Below, piece by piece: positions 50,410 to 58,231 of a stretch of 64,000 bases of DNA; position 1 is the stretch's first letter; each line of letters starts with the position of its first letter. Position numbers and translations under genes: made by a program. The stretch spans positions 310,001-374,000 of the forward strand of contig OZ257257.1 of the NCBI GenBank assembly GCA_965279705.1, in the 5' to 3' direction. Source of the stretch: Stagnimonas sp965279705. Lineage in GTDB: Bacteria; Pseudomonadota; Gammaproteobacteria; Nevskiales; Nevskiaceae. The notes beneath the pieces were generated by a model. The model searched no databases and was not told where the DNA came from. It saw nothing but the letters and a program-made list of their open reading frames with translations.

Positions 50410-51294
50410 ATGTCCCAGCCGTTGCACAGCTCCACCATCACCTCGCTGCCCAAGATCCACGCGGGCAAGGTGCGCGATATTTTTGCCGTGGGCGAGCGGC
50501 ATATGCTGCTGGTGAGCACTGATCGACTGTCAGCCTTCGATGTGATCCTGCCGCAGTCCTTCCCCGGCAAGGGCGCGGTGCTCACCCGGTTGACGACGTT
50601 CTGGATGAATCGCTTTGCGTCGCTGCTGCCGAACCAGATGGCGCCGGAGATGCGGCTGTCTTATTGGCTGACCGAGCGCGAACTGGCCGAATGTGAAGGC
50701 CGTGCGGTGATCGTCAAGAAGCTCAAGGCGCTACCGGTGGAATGCGTGGCGCGCGGTTATCTGATTGGGTCGGGGTGGAAGGAATACCAGCAGACGGGTG
50801 CGGTCTGCGGCATCACACTGCCCAAAGGTTTGCAGCAAGCAGCCAAGCTCGACGAGCCGATCTTCACGCCGGCATGGAAGGCACCTGCGGGCGAGCACGA
50901 TGTGAATATCGACTACGCCCGCGCAGTCGAGCTGGTCGGCGCTGATCTCGCTCAGCAGCTCAAGGACTACACGTTGTGCATCTACCGCGAAGCCGCCGAA
51001 TACGCGCTGGCACGCGGCATCATCATTGCGGACACCAAGTTCGAGTTCGGGGTCGATGAGGCGGGCGTGGTGCATCTGATCGACGAAGTGCTCACGCCCG
51101 ATTCCTCACGCTTCTGGCCGGCGGACCAGTACCGCGCCGGCACCAGCCCGCCGAGCTTTGACAAGCAGTTGGTGCGGGACTATCTCGAAACCCTGGCTTG
51201 GGACAAGCGCCCGCCGGGGCCTGAGCTGCCCGCCGAGATCATCGAAAAGACAGCAGCGATTTATGCCGAAGCAGAACGGAAGCTCACGACATGA
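50410..51294 (+). CDS. purC: SAICAR synthase
   Basis: A 294-residue enzyme of purine synthesis that joins CAIR and aspartate. It starts at the ATG at 50410 with AAAGGAAG upstream. Motifs are KIHAGKVRDIFAVG, STDRLSAFDVILPQ, ECVARGYLIGSGWKEY, TKFEFGV and IDEVLTPDSSRFWP. At 294 residues it is the longer type found in yeast and some bacteria rather than the 237-residue E. coli form. It diverges from rpe with 71 bp between starts, and overlaps the MAPEG gene by 4 bp. Confidence 0.96.
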   Translation: MSQPLHSSTITSLPKIHAGKVRDIFAVGERHMLLVSTDRLSAFDVILPQSFPGKGAVLTRLTTFWMNRFASLLPNQMAPEMRLSYWLTERELAECEGRAVIVKKLKALPVECVARGYLIGSGWKEYQQTGAVCGITLPKGLQQAAKLDEPIFTPAWKAPAGEHDVNIDYARAVELVGADLAQQLKDYTLCIYREAAEYALARGIIIADTKFEFGVDEAGVVHLIDEVLTPDSSRFWPADQYRAGTSPPSFDKQLVRDYLETLAWDKRPPGPELPAEIIEKTAAIYAEAERKLTT

Positions 51295-51662
51295 CGATTG
51301 CTCTTTGGTGCGTGCTGGCGGCGGCGTTTCTGCCGTATCCCTTCACGCTCGCCGCAAAGTGGAGTCGTCGCTTCGATAACCATAGCCCGCGCGAATATCT
51401 GGAAACCACGCAGGGCTGGCAGAAACGTGCGCACTGGGCGCAGCTCAACAGCTTCGAGGCCTTTCCGGCGTTTGCAGCGGCAGTGATCGTCAACCGCATC
51501 GTCCTCGGCCCCAATGCGATGGCCGATTGCATTGCGCTCGGCTTCGTCGCCTGCCGCATCGCGTATGGTCTGTTCTATGTGGCGGATTGGGCGCTGCCGC
51601 GTTCCATCGCCTGGTTCGCCGCCAGCCTGTGCTCGGTTGCCTTGTTCGTGCTTGCCGCTTGA
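51291..51662 (+). CDS. MAPEG-family membrane protein
   Basis: A 123-residue hydrophobic protein with four helices and the MAPEG pattern REYLETTQGWQKRAHWAQLN and SFEAFPAFAAAVIV; RIAYGLFYVADWALPRS is typical of the bacterial subgroup. The function is unknown. Its start overlaps the purC stop (ATGA), so it is translated with purC. A second MAPEG gene lies at 28350-28757 and is of a different subgroup. Confidence 0.87.
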   Translation: MTIALWCVLAAAFLPYPFTLAAKWSRRFDNHSPREYLETTQGWQKRAHWAQLNSFEAFPAFAAAVIVNRIVLGPNAMADCIALGFVACRIAYGLFYVADWALPRSIAWFAASLCSVALFVLAA

Positions 51663-51675
51663 GGGGTCATTGCTG

Positions 51676-51999
51676 ATGCAGATCAAAGTCGAAATTGATG
51701 TCAAACCCGAAGAACTGCGCCGCTTCTTGGGTCTGCCGGATGTCGCGGGCTTGCAAGAAGACCTGATGGCCTTTTTGAAGGACAAAGTGGGGCAGGCGAG
51801 TGACGGCCTGAGCCCTGCGGCCGACTTTGTGCGCGGCAACTTCGAGAATCTGAAGAGTTCGGCTGCGGTGCAGCGCCTGCTTTCGAGCGTGAAGGTGCGC
51901 GTGAGCGAGCCCGAACCTGCGGCAGCGCCCAAGAAACGCAAAGCCAAAGTGGCTGTGGCCAAAGCCGGCAAGACGGCCAAGAAAAAACCCGCTGCTTGA
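51676..51999 (+). CDS. Small protein with Lys/Ala-rich tail (DUF6489-like)
   Basis: From the ATG at 51676 the product is 107 residues. The first 70 (MQIKVEIDVKPEELRRFLGL, then PDVAGLQEDLMAFLKDKV) resemble the DUF6489 group, whose start is MKIxVEIDxTPEEARxFLGLPDV; this is from memory. The last 30 residues are a basic tail of KKRKAKVAVAKAGKTAKKKP, like histone H1 or phasin tails. It lies 13 bp after the MAPEG stop. The minus-strand terminator for the next gene lies within its last codons. Confidence 0.6.
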   Translation: MQIKVEIDVKPEELRRFLGLPDVAGLQEDLMAFLKDKVGQASDGLSPAADFVRGNFENLKSSAAVQRLLSSVKVRVSEPEPAAAPKKRKAKVAVAKAGKTAKKKPAA

Positions 52000-52006
52000 G
52001 CGGGTT
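51982..52006 (-). terminator. Terminator on the minus strand, partly inside a plus-strand gene
   Basis: An 8-bp perfect stem (AACCCGCT / AGCGGGTT) with a 5-nt loop. On the minus strand it is followed by six Ts, which are the Lys codons (AAA AAA) near the end of the 51676-51999 gene. It serves the gene ending at 52037. Confidence 0.7.
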
Positions 52007-52036
52007 CGGGGTGCGCTTTCGGCGAGGGAATAAAAC

Positions 52037-52327
52037 TTAAGCCGCGCGTTTGAGCTTCAGGCTGCCGCGAATATCCCGCCCAAAACCCTTGAGTAACTGG
52101 CCGCGCACAGCGTGGTCGCGGCTGAGGCGCGCTTGGGTGTCGGGCAGCAAATCCAGCTGGTTGCGCAGCAGCTCGCCGACATTGCGGGCTTTGCGCGCCA
52201 CGGTCACACGCTCGCGCAGAGAGGCGACGAGATCGTCGAAGGCGTTGCTTTCGTGCTCGACGAGTACTGAAAAACCATCCATAGCGGTATTGAGCATGTG
52301 GGTGGCCTTGATATGTCTGAGTGTCAT
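52037..52327 (-). CDS. Small helical protein, possibly phasin-related
   Basis: A 96-residue protein, mostly helical and charged (FSVLVEHESNAFDDLVASLR, ERVTVARKARNVGELLRNQL). It is preceded by AGAGG. The pattern NVGELLRNQLDLLPDTQARL resembles the helical core of phasins ('ARNLQELLxAQ') but is short. It is separated from the phasin gene upstream by a terminator, so it probably has its own weak promoter. The family is uncertain. Confidence 0.6.
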   Translation of the reverse strand: MTLRHIKATHMLNTAMDGFSVLVEHESNAFDDLVASLRERVTVARKARNVGELLRNQLDLLPDTQARLSRDHAVRGQLLKGFGRDIRGSLKLKRAA

Positions 52328-52341
52328 AAGACCTCTAAAGC

Positions 52342-52372
52342 AAAAACGGGGCCGGTTTGGGCCGACCCCGTT
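52342..52372 (-). terminator. Rho-independent terminator after the phasin gene
   Basis: A stem with one internal mismatch (AACGGGG-CGG / CCG-CCCCGTT) and a short loop, followed on the minus strand by five Ts. It lies 52 bp past the phasin stop. Confidence 0.8.
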
Positions 52373-52423
52373 GATTGAGCTTGTCGTGTGTGAGCGGGGA
52401 ACACCCCCACACGGCGCAGCGTC

Positions 52424-52918
52424 TTACTTCTTGGCAGCAGCCTTCACCGTCTTGGTGGCGGTTTTCACCACTTTCTTGGCGGCGGTTTCGGTCTTGGCGA
52501 CAGCAGCCTTGACGGTCTTCTTGGCCTTGGCGACGGTCGGCTCGCCATTGAGGGTGGCGACGATGGTGCTGTAGCCGCCTTCGAAAGTCTTGACCAGCTC
52601 GCCCTTGGTGTCGAGCAGGGTCTGCACGGTGGCGTTGAAGGCTTCGACGGCCGGGGTGGTTGCGGGGATAAAGGCAACCGGGTTGGCAATCACAGCCTGC
52701 ACGCCAGCCTTGGTGGCCTTGTTGAAGCTCACCTTCGCGCCGTTGAACAGGGCGGTGGCGGCATCGGCATTGGTCTTGGCAATGCTGGTGGCGGATTCGA
52801 CCACGATGCTATTGGCGGTTTTGAGGGTGTCAAAACCAATCGTGGCAACTTCCTGGCCTTGGGCGGCAAACTTTTCAGCGCGGCCGGTGACTTCGGTGAT
52901 GAGCGATTGAACATCCAT
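52424..52918 (-). CDS. Phasin with histone H1-like basic tail
   Basis: From the ATG at 52918 (GGAG 8 bp upstream) the product is 164 residues. The helical phasin part is residues 1-125 (MDVQSLITEVTGRAEKFAAQ, TVQTLLDTKGELVKTFEGGY). The last 40 are basic and Ala-rich (KAKKTVKAAVAKTETAAKKV), as in PhaF of pseudomonads, which ties granules to the nucleoid. It should coat polyhydroxyalkanoate granules. It has a strong sigma-70 promoter with two TGC-N3-GCA boxes at its start. Confidence 0.82.
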   Translation of the reverse strand: MDVQSLITEVTGRAEKFAAQGQEVATIGFDTLKTANSIVVESATSIAKTNADAATALFNGAKVSFNKATKAGVQAVIANPVAFIPATTPAVEAFNATVQTLLDTKGELVKTFEGGYSTIVATLNGEPTVAKAKKTVKAAVAKTETAAKKVVKTATKTVKAAAKK

Positions 52919-52986
52919 GGCGAAACTCCATTTGTAATGTGACGAGGAAGGTAAACAGCGAAACTGAGACAAGGCTGACTGTATGT

Positions 52987-53012
52987 TGCAGTGCAGCATT
53001 TGTTGCGGTGCA
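52987..53012 (-). promoter_or_regulatory. Two TGC-N3-GCA boxes over the phasin transcription start
   Basis: TGCACCGCA (53012-53004, minus) and TGCACTGCA (52995-52987) stand 17 bp apart and begin at the end of the -10. PhaR repressors recognise TGC/GCA-rich dyads upstream of phasin genes in other bacteria, and this position would block transcription. PhaR itself is not in the window. Confidence 0.5.
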
Positions 53013-53040
53013 TCATAAAAGTGCGTCCCCGACCTGTCAA
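53012..53040 (-). promoter_or_regulatory. Strong sigma-70 promoter of the phasin gene
   Basis: TTGACA (53040-53035) and TATGAT (53017-53012) on the minus strand, 17 bp apart. This gives a transcription start near 53005 and an 87-nt leader. Confidence 0.75.
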
Positions 53041-53100
53041 GGCGTAACTTTCTGTCTATTGTCAAGGGTTTGCTCATCCGGCCTGCGATAGCATTCGTCA

Positions 53101-54405
53101 ATGATCAAGGCCATCCAACAACTCCGCGTCCGTCTTTGGTCACTCAGGCCCATCAGCCGGCTGGGTCGCTGGGGCATAGAAGTACTGCGTGCAATCGATG
53201 CGCTGGTGACAGTATTCGCGCGTGGACAGCTCTCACTGTGGGCAATGAGCCTGGTCTACACCACGCTGCTGTCGCTGACGCCATTTCTGGCGCTGAGCTT
53301 CTCGCTGCTCAAGGCGCTGGGTGTGCACAACAGTCTGCAACCCGTGCTGATCGAAACCCTGAAGGGACTTGGCGAAGCGCAGGCACGGCAGGTGAGCGAC
53401 ACCGTGGTGAGCTTTGTTTCCAAGATCGACGTCGGCGTGCTGGGCTTTGTCGGTGTGGTGCTGTTGCTCTACTCGGCGGTTTCACTCATCCAGAAAGTCG
53501 AAGGCGCTTTCAACGAGGTCTGGCAGGTGGAAAACCCGCGCGGCATCTCCTCGCGGCTTACTGAGTACCTTGCCGTGCTGCTGGTGGGTCCGGCAGTGGT
53601 GTTCAGTGCACTTGGCCTTACGGCAGGGGCGCTCAACGGCGAATGGGCGGGTTATCTGGCTCGGTTCGAGCCGTTCGGTTTTTTCCTGTTCGCGTTCTCG
53701 ATGATCCTGCCTTACCTCCTGATCGTCGGCATCTTCACCTTCTTGTATGCCTTTGTGCCGCAGGCCAGGGTCAGGCCGCGTGCGGCACTCATGGGTGGCG
53801 TGGTGGCGGGCTTCTTATGGCAGACGCTGAGCTACGGCTTTGCCGCGTTCGTGGCTGGGGCCACCAACTACAACGCCATTTACTCCGGCTTTGCGATCAT
53901 CATCTTTGTGCTGATCTGGCTCTATGTGGGCTGGCTGATTCTGCTCGCAGGCTGTCAGATCGCCTATTACGTACAGCACCCCTCGCGCATGAACCCCTTG
54001 CTGACGCGGGTAATGCACGCCGGCCGCGCCCGCGAGCAGGCCGGGCTGACGCTGATGGTGCAGGTCGGCCAGCGTTTCTTGCAGGGCCAGCCGCCGGTCT
54101 CTCGCGAGCTGCTGGCGAAGGAGCTGGGCTTGTCCGAAACCGGGGCCACCACTTTGGCTGCGCCGCTGATCGAAGGCGGCTATCTGGCCGAGAGCGGCCC
54201 CTGTCTGTTGATGGCCCGCGACCCCGGCAGCTATGACCTTGCAACCCTCTGGCAACACCTGCGCGGTGCCAAACCCGAGCAAGGCCCGGCACCGGCCGTG
54301 GCGACGTGGCTCGATCAGGCAGAGCAAGCCGTGGCGGCACAAGGTTCCACATCGTTCCGTGACTGGCTACTGGCTTTGGGCGATTTTCGCCCGCAGCAAA
54401 GCTAA
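53101..54405 (+). CDS. YihY/BrkB-family membrane protein
   Basis: A 434-residue protein with about six transmembrane helices in the first 300 residues (for example YTTLLSLTPFLALSFSLLKA; GFAIIIFVLIWLYVGWLILL). FNEVWQVENPRGISSRLTEY is the family motif. The last 130 residues form a soluble winged-helix-like domain (FLQGQPPVSRELLAKELGL). The family, once called RNase BN, is of unknown function. It diverges from the phasin gene with 182 bp between starts. Confidence 0.9.
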   Translation: MIKAIQQLRVRLWSLRPISRLGRWGIEVLRAIDALVTVFARGQLSLWAMSLVYTTLLSLTPFLALSFSLLKALGVHNSLQPVLIETLKGLGEAQARQVSDTVVSFVSKIDVGVLGFVGVVLLLYSAVSLIQKVEGAFNEVWQVENPRGISSRLTEYLAVLLVGPAVVFSALGLTAGALNGEWAGYLARFEPFGFFLFAFSMILPYLLIVGIFTFLYAFVPQARVRPRAALMGGVVAGFLWQTLSYGFAAFVAGATNYNAIYSGFAIIIFVLIWLYVGWLILLAGCQIAYYVQHPSRMNPLLTRVMHAGRAREQAGLTLMVQVGQRFLQGQPPVSRELLAKELGLSETGATTLAAPLIEGGYLAESGPCLLMARDPGSYDLATLWQHLRGAKPEQGPAPAVATWLDQAEQAVAAQGSTSFRDWLLALGDFRPQQS

Positions 54406-54550
54406 ATCAATGCTGGCGAAATAAGCGCAGGTTCCCAATAATGCGGCGCATTGCAGGCAACGAAGCCTGCGCAGGTGCGACGCTAGCCGCACCCAAGAAA
54501 TCAATCCAGTGCACGAGACGGGATCAAATATGGCAAAGCGAGGAGAGACG

Positions 54551-56221
54551 GTGAGTTATTCCGACCAGGTGTGGCTGAATGAATACCCGGCAGGTGTGGC
54601 GCACACGGTAGACGTAAGCGCGTACAGCTCGGTCGCCGACGTGGTGGAAAAGTCGTGTGAACGATTCCGCAAGCTGCCGGCCTTCGAGTGCATGGGCACG
54701 GTGTTTTCCTACGACGACGTAGACCGCCTCTCGCAAGACTTTGCCAGCTATCTACAAAACGTCCTGCAGCTCAACAAGGGCGACCGCGTGGCGGTGATGA
54801 TGCCCAACCTGCTGCAATACCCGGTAGCGATTTTCGGCATCCTTCGCGCCGGCATGGTGGTGGTCAACGTCAATCCGCTCTACACGCCGCGCGAGCTGGA
54901 GCACCAGCTCAAAGATAGCGGCGCACGCGCCATCGTCATCATCGAGAATTTCTGCACCACGCTGCAGGAGGTCTTGAGCAAGACCAAGATCGAAGCCGTG
55001 CTGACGACGCAGATCGGCGACATGGCGGCCTTCCCCAAGAGCCTCATCACCAACTTCGTCATCAAACGCGTCAAGAAGATGGTGCCGGCTTGGGACATGC
55101 CGGGAGCCATTCCCTTCCGCACCGCGCTCGCTCGCGGCAAGGCGCAGCCTTACAACAAGGTCGGCCTCACGCACGATGACGTGGCTTTCCTGCAATACAC
55201 CGGCGGCACCACAGGCCTCTCGAAGGGTGCGACGCTGCTGCACGGCAACATCGTTGGCAACTTGATGCAGATGCGCGCCTGGATGGGTAGCCAGCTAAGC
55301 GAGGGTAAAGACCTCATCATTACGGCGCTGCCGCTCTATCACATCTTTGCTCTGACGGTGAATTGCCTGCTGTTCGTGAGTGTGGGCGGCAAGAACGTGC
55401 TCATCCCCAACCCGCGCGACATGCCGGGTTTCGTGAAGGAGCTGAGCAAGCACAAGTTCACCTCGTTCACGGGTGTGAACACCTTGTTCAACGGCCTGCT
55501 CAATACACCGGGCTTCAGCGATCTCGATTTCTCGCCGCTCAAGTTCACGGTGGGTGGTGGTGCGGCGGTGCAGCAGTCGGTCGCCGAGAAATGGCGTGCG
55601 GCGACGGGCAAGGCACTCACCGAAGGCTATGGTCTTTCCGAGACCTCGCCGGGTGTCTGCTTCGGCCCGCTCGATAAGCCGGATTGGAACGGTACGATTG
55701 GTCTGCCATTGCCCGGCACCTTCGTGAGCCTGCGTGATGACGACGAGAACGAAGTGCCTGTCGGCGAACCTGGCGAGCTGTGCGTGAAAGGCCCGCAGGT
55801 GATGCAGGGCTACTGGAAGAAGCCTGAAGACAACGCCAAGTCCTTCACCAAGGATGGCTTGTTCAAGACCGGCGACGTCGCGATCATGAGCCCGACGGGC
55901 TACTTCAAGATCGTCGATCGCAAGAAGGACATGATTCTGGTCAGCGGCTTCAACGTGTATCCCAATGAGATTGAAGATGTCGTGGCGCGCCACGCGGGCG
56001 TGCTGGAATGCGCCTGTGTCGGCATGCCCGATGCCAAGACGGGCGAGGCGGTGAAAGTATTCGTGGTGAAGAAGGACTCTTCACTGACCGTTGAAGATTT
56101 GAAAGAGCACTGCAGGGCACTACTCACCGGCTACAAGGTGCCGAAGGCGTTCGAGTTCATCGACGCACTACCGAAGAGCAATGTCGGCAAGATTCTCCGC
56201 AAGGAATTGCGCGGCAAGTAG
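54551..56221 (+). CDS. fadD: Long-chain fatty acid-CoA ligase (FadD)
   Basis: A 556-residue acyl-CoA synthetase that activates fatty acids with ATP and CoA. It follows E. coli FadD closely: DQVWLNEYPAGV, MMPNLLQYPVAIFGILRAGM, AMP-binding YTGGTTGLSKGA, TGVNTLFNGLLNTPGF, EGYGLSETSPG and RKKDMILVSGFNVYPNEIED. The GTG at 54551 with AGGAGAG upstream is preferred because it gives the usual N-terminus; an ATG at 54530 and a GTG at 54509 also lie in frame. A strong terminator follows. Confidence 0.95.
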   Translation: MSYSDQVWLNEYPAGVAHTVDVSAYSSVADVVEKSCERFRKLPAFECMGTVFSYDDVDRLSQDFASYLQNVLQLNKGDRVAVMMPNLLQYPVAIFGILRAGMVVVNVNPLYTPRELEHQLKDSGARAIVIIENFCTTLQEVLSKTKIEAVLTTQIGDMAAFPKSLITNFVIKRVKKMVPAWDMPGAIPFRTALARGKAQPYNKVGLTHDDVAFLQYTGGTTGLSKGATLLHGNIVGNLMQMRAWMGSQLSEGKDLIITALPLYHIFALTVNCLLFVSVGGKNVLIPNPRDMPGFVKELSKHKFTSFTGVNTLFNGLLNTPGFSDLDFSPLKFTVGGGAAVQQSVAEKWRAATGKALTEGYGLSETSPGVCFGPLDKPDWNGTIGLPLPGTFVSLRDDDENEVPVGEPGELCVKGPQVMQGYWKKPEDNAKSFTKDGLFKTGDVAIMSPTGYFKIVDRKKDMILVSGFNVYPNEIEDVVARHAGVLECACVGMPDAKTGEAVKVFVVKKDSSLTVEDLKEHCRALLTGYKVPKAFEFIDALPKSNVGKILRKELRGK

Positions 56222-56243
56222 GCGCTCAGCCATAACAATAAAG

Positions 56244-56275
56244 ACAATAAAGCGGCCCGCGGGCCGCTTTATTGT
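56244..56275. terminator. Bidirectional terminator between fadD and minE
   Basis: A near-perfect 14-15-bp inverted repeat centred on CGCG (ACAATAAAGCGGCC / GGCCGCTTTATTGT), with A/T-rich outer arms. It can end both fadD and the minus-strand min operon. Confidence 0.85.
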
Positions 56276-56292
56276 TGTCTGATGTCGAAGCG

Positions 56293-56565
56293 CTACGCTG
56301 CCTTGGCATCCGGCAGCGTGATGTTCATCTCCAGCACGTCGAGACCATCCTCGTGCTGCACGTTGACCTTCACGGCTGAGTCGGCGACCTGCACATATTT
56401 ACGGATCACCGACAGCAACTCGGCTTGCAGTTGCGGGAGATACGAAGGGCCGTCGTTGTTACGGCCATCCTGGTCGCGCTGCCAGGCCACGGCTACCATC
56501 AGGCGGTCGCGGGCGGTCTGTGCGGTGGCGGGTTTCTTGGTGCGGAAAAAGCTCATCAAGTCCAT
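56293..56565 (-). CDS. minE: Cell-division topological specificity factor MinE
   Basis: A 90-residue protein starting at the ATG at 56565 with AGGAG 6 bp upstream. It has the MinD-binding part (MSFFRTKKPATAQTARDRLM) and the topological domain with LLSVIRKYVQVADSAVKVNV. MinE drives pole-to-pole oscillation of MinCD so that division occurs at mid-cell. It starts 14 bp after the minD stop in a minCDE operon on the minus strand. Confidence 0.95.
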   Translation of the reverse strand: MDLMSFFRTKKPATAQTARDRLMVAVAWQRDQDGRNNDGPSYLPQLQAELLSVIRKYVQVADSAVKVNVQHEDGLDVLEMNITLPDAKAA

Positions 56566-56579
56566 GACGAACTCCTGGT

Positions 56580-57389
56580 TCAAGCGCCGAAGAGCTTGCT
56601 GAAAAAGCCCTTCTTCTCGACATGCATGAAGCGGTGCGGCTTGTCTTCGCCGAGGAAGCGCGACACCAGATCGGTGTAGGCCTGGCCGGCGTCGCTCATC
56701 GCATCGGCAATCACCGGCGTGCCGCTGTTGCTGCTGGTGAGCACGGTGGGGCTCTCGGGGATGATGCCGAGTAGCGGGATGGCGAGGATGTCCTGCACGT
56801 CCTTGACCGACAACATTTCACCTCGCTCGACGCGCTCCGGGTTATAGCGGGTGAGCACCAGATGCTCCTTTACCTTGATACCCTTTTCGGCATTGCGAGT
56901 CTTGGCTTGCAGCAGGCCCAGCACGCGGTCGCTGTCGCGCACCGACGAGACTTCCGGGTTGGTGACCACCAGCGCCTCGTCAGCGAAATACATCGCGTGA
57001 TGCGCGCCCTTCTCGATGCCGGCCGGCGAGTCGCAGATGATGTAGTCGAAACCGTCGGCGATGAGATCGTTCAGTACTTTTTCCACGCCTTCGAGCGTCA
57101 GCGCGTCTTTGTCGCGGGTCTGGCTGGCGGCGAGGATGTAGAGGGTGGGGTGGTTCTTGTCGCGGATGAGCGCCTGCCTGAGATTGGCCTCGCCCTGCAG
57201 CACGTTGACGAAGTCGAACACCACACGCCGCTCGCAGCCCATGATGAGATCGAGGTTACGCAGGCCCACATCGAAGTCGATGACGGCAACTTTCTTGCCG
57301 CGTGCGGCCAAGCCGGTGGAGAAGCTGGCGCTGGTGGTGGTTTTGCCCACGCCGCCCTTGCCGGAGGTGGTGACGATGATCTTGGTCAT
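56580..57389 (-). CDS. minD: Septum-site-determining ATPase MinD
   Basis: A 269-residue ParA-type ATPase with the deviant Walker A KGGVGKTTTS (Lys11, Lys16), VIDFDVGLRNLDLIMGCERR, and a C-terminal amphipathic membrane anchor HVEKKGFFSKLFGA. It recruits MinC to the membrane and is displaced by MinE. It lies 30 bp after minC. Confidence 0.97.
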   Translation of the reverse strand: MTKIIVTTSGKGGVGKTTTSASFSTGLAARGKKVAVIDFDVGLRNLDLIMGCERRVVFDFVNVLQGEANLRQALIRDKNHPTLYILAASQTRDKDALTLEGVEKVLNDLIADGFDYIICDSPAGIEKGAHHAMYFADEALVVTNPEVSSVRDSDRVLGLLQAKTRNAEKGIKVKEHLVLTRYNPERVERGEMLSVKDVQDILAIPLLGIIPESPTVLTSSNSGTPVIADAMSDAGQAYTDLVSRFLGEDKPHRFMHVEKKGFFSKLFGA

Positions 57390-57419
57390 GTGTTGTTCCC
57401 TTGTATTGAGTGCAGCGAA

Positions 57420-58103
57420 TCAGTTGAGCGGCTCGATGACGAGCTTGCCGTTGTGGAGATAGGCCTGCGTCGCCTCGCCGCTCTTGGCGTTCTGGATCTG
57501 GTCGGCGACGGCGTAGACGCCAGCGATGGCGACCAGCTCGGCTTCGAAGCGGCGCGCGAACACGCGTGCGTTCTCGTCTCCGCGCGCACCCGCCAGGGCG
57601 CGGCCGCGCAGCGGGCCGTAGACATGCACGCAGCCGTCTGCGATCACCTCGGCACCAGGGCTCACGGCGCTGAGCACGACGAGATCGGCATCTTCGGCAT
57701 AAATCTGCTGGCCGGAGCGCACCGGTTCGGTGATCACGCGGGTGCTGCGGCGTGGCGCTTCCTGCACGACAACAGGTGCGGTCGGCGCGGGCTCGGCGGC
57801 GCGCGGGCGGGTGTCTTTGGGCAGTACAGCCAAGCCGGCTGCGACGGCAGCACTGGCCAGCGGCCCATCGGCAACGCCCATGGGCTGGATACCCGCATCA
57901 CGCAAAGCAGCCAACAGCGCGGGCAAGTCCAATGTGAAGTCAGATTCGATCACCGCCACCATGCCCTTGAGGGCCTGCGGCATCTGGCGGCGCAGATCGC
58001 CTAGATGGCTGGCGATGGCGGCAGGATCGGCGTCCAGCACCCGGATGCGGGTGACTGAAAGCATCCGGCCTTTGAGTTCGAGTGCGGCAGTGGTGCGGGC
58101 CAT
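57420..58103 (-). CDS. minC: Septum-site-determining protein MinC
   Basis: From the ATG at 58103 the product is 227 residues. The C-terminal domain carries the hallmarks of MinC: VRSGQQIYAEDADLVVLSAV, VSPGAEVIADGCVHVYGPLR, GRALAGARGDENARVFARRF. The N-terminal FtsZ-inhibiting domain has FTLDLPALLAALRDAGI. It is the first gene of minCDE and diverges from the ATP-grasp gene with 128 bp between starts. Confidence 0.93.
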   Translation of the reverse strand: MARTTAALELKGRMLSVTRIRVLDADPAAIASHLGDLRRQMPQALKGMVAVIESDFTLDLPALLAALRDAGIQPMGVADGPLASAAVAAGLAVLPKDTRPRAAEPAPTAPVVVQEAPRRSTRVITEPVRSGQQIYAEDADLVVLSAVSPGAEVIADGCVHVYGPLRGRALAGARGDENARVFARRFEAELVAIAGVYAVADQIQNAKSGEATQAYLHNGKLVIEPLN

Positions 58104-58231
58104 TTTTGGTTCAGTCAACGATGCGAGAGTCTACCATCGCAACGCTGCTGTACAGGCCCATGGCCTGCGTTTTGCGAGTCACCGTGTTAGCGTTTCAATA
58201 ACGATTACAAAGCGCACTGGAAAAAGAGCAC

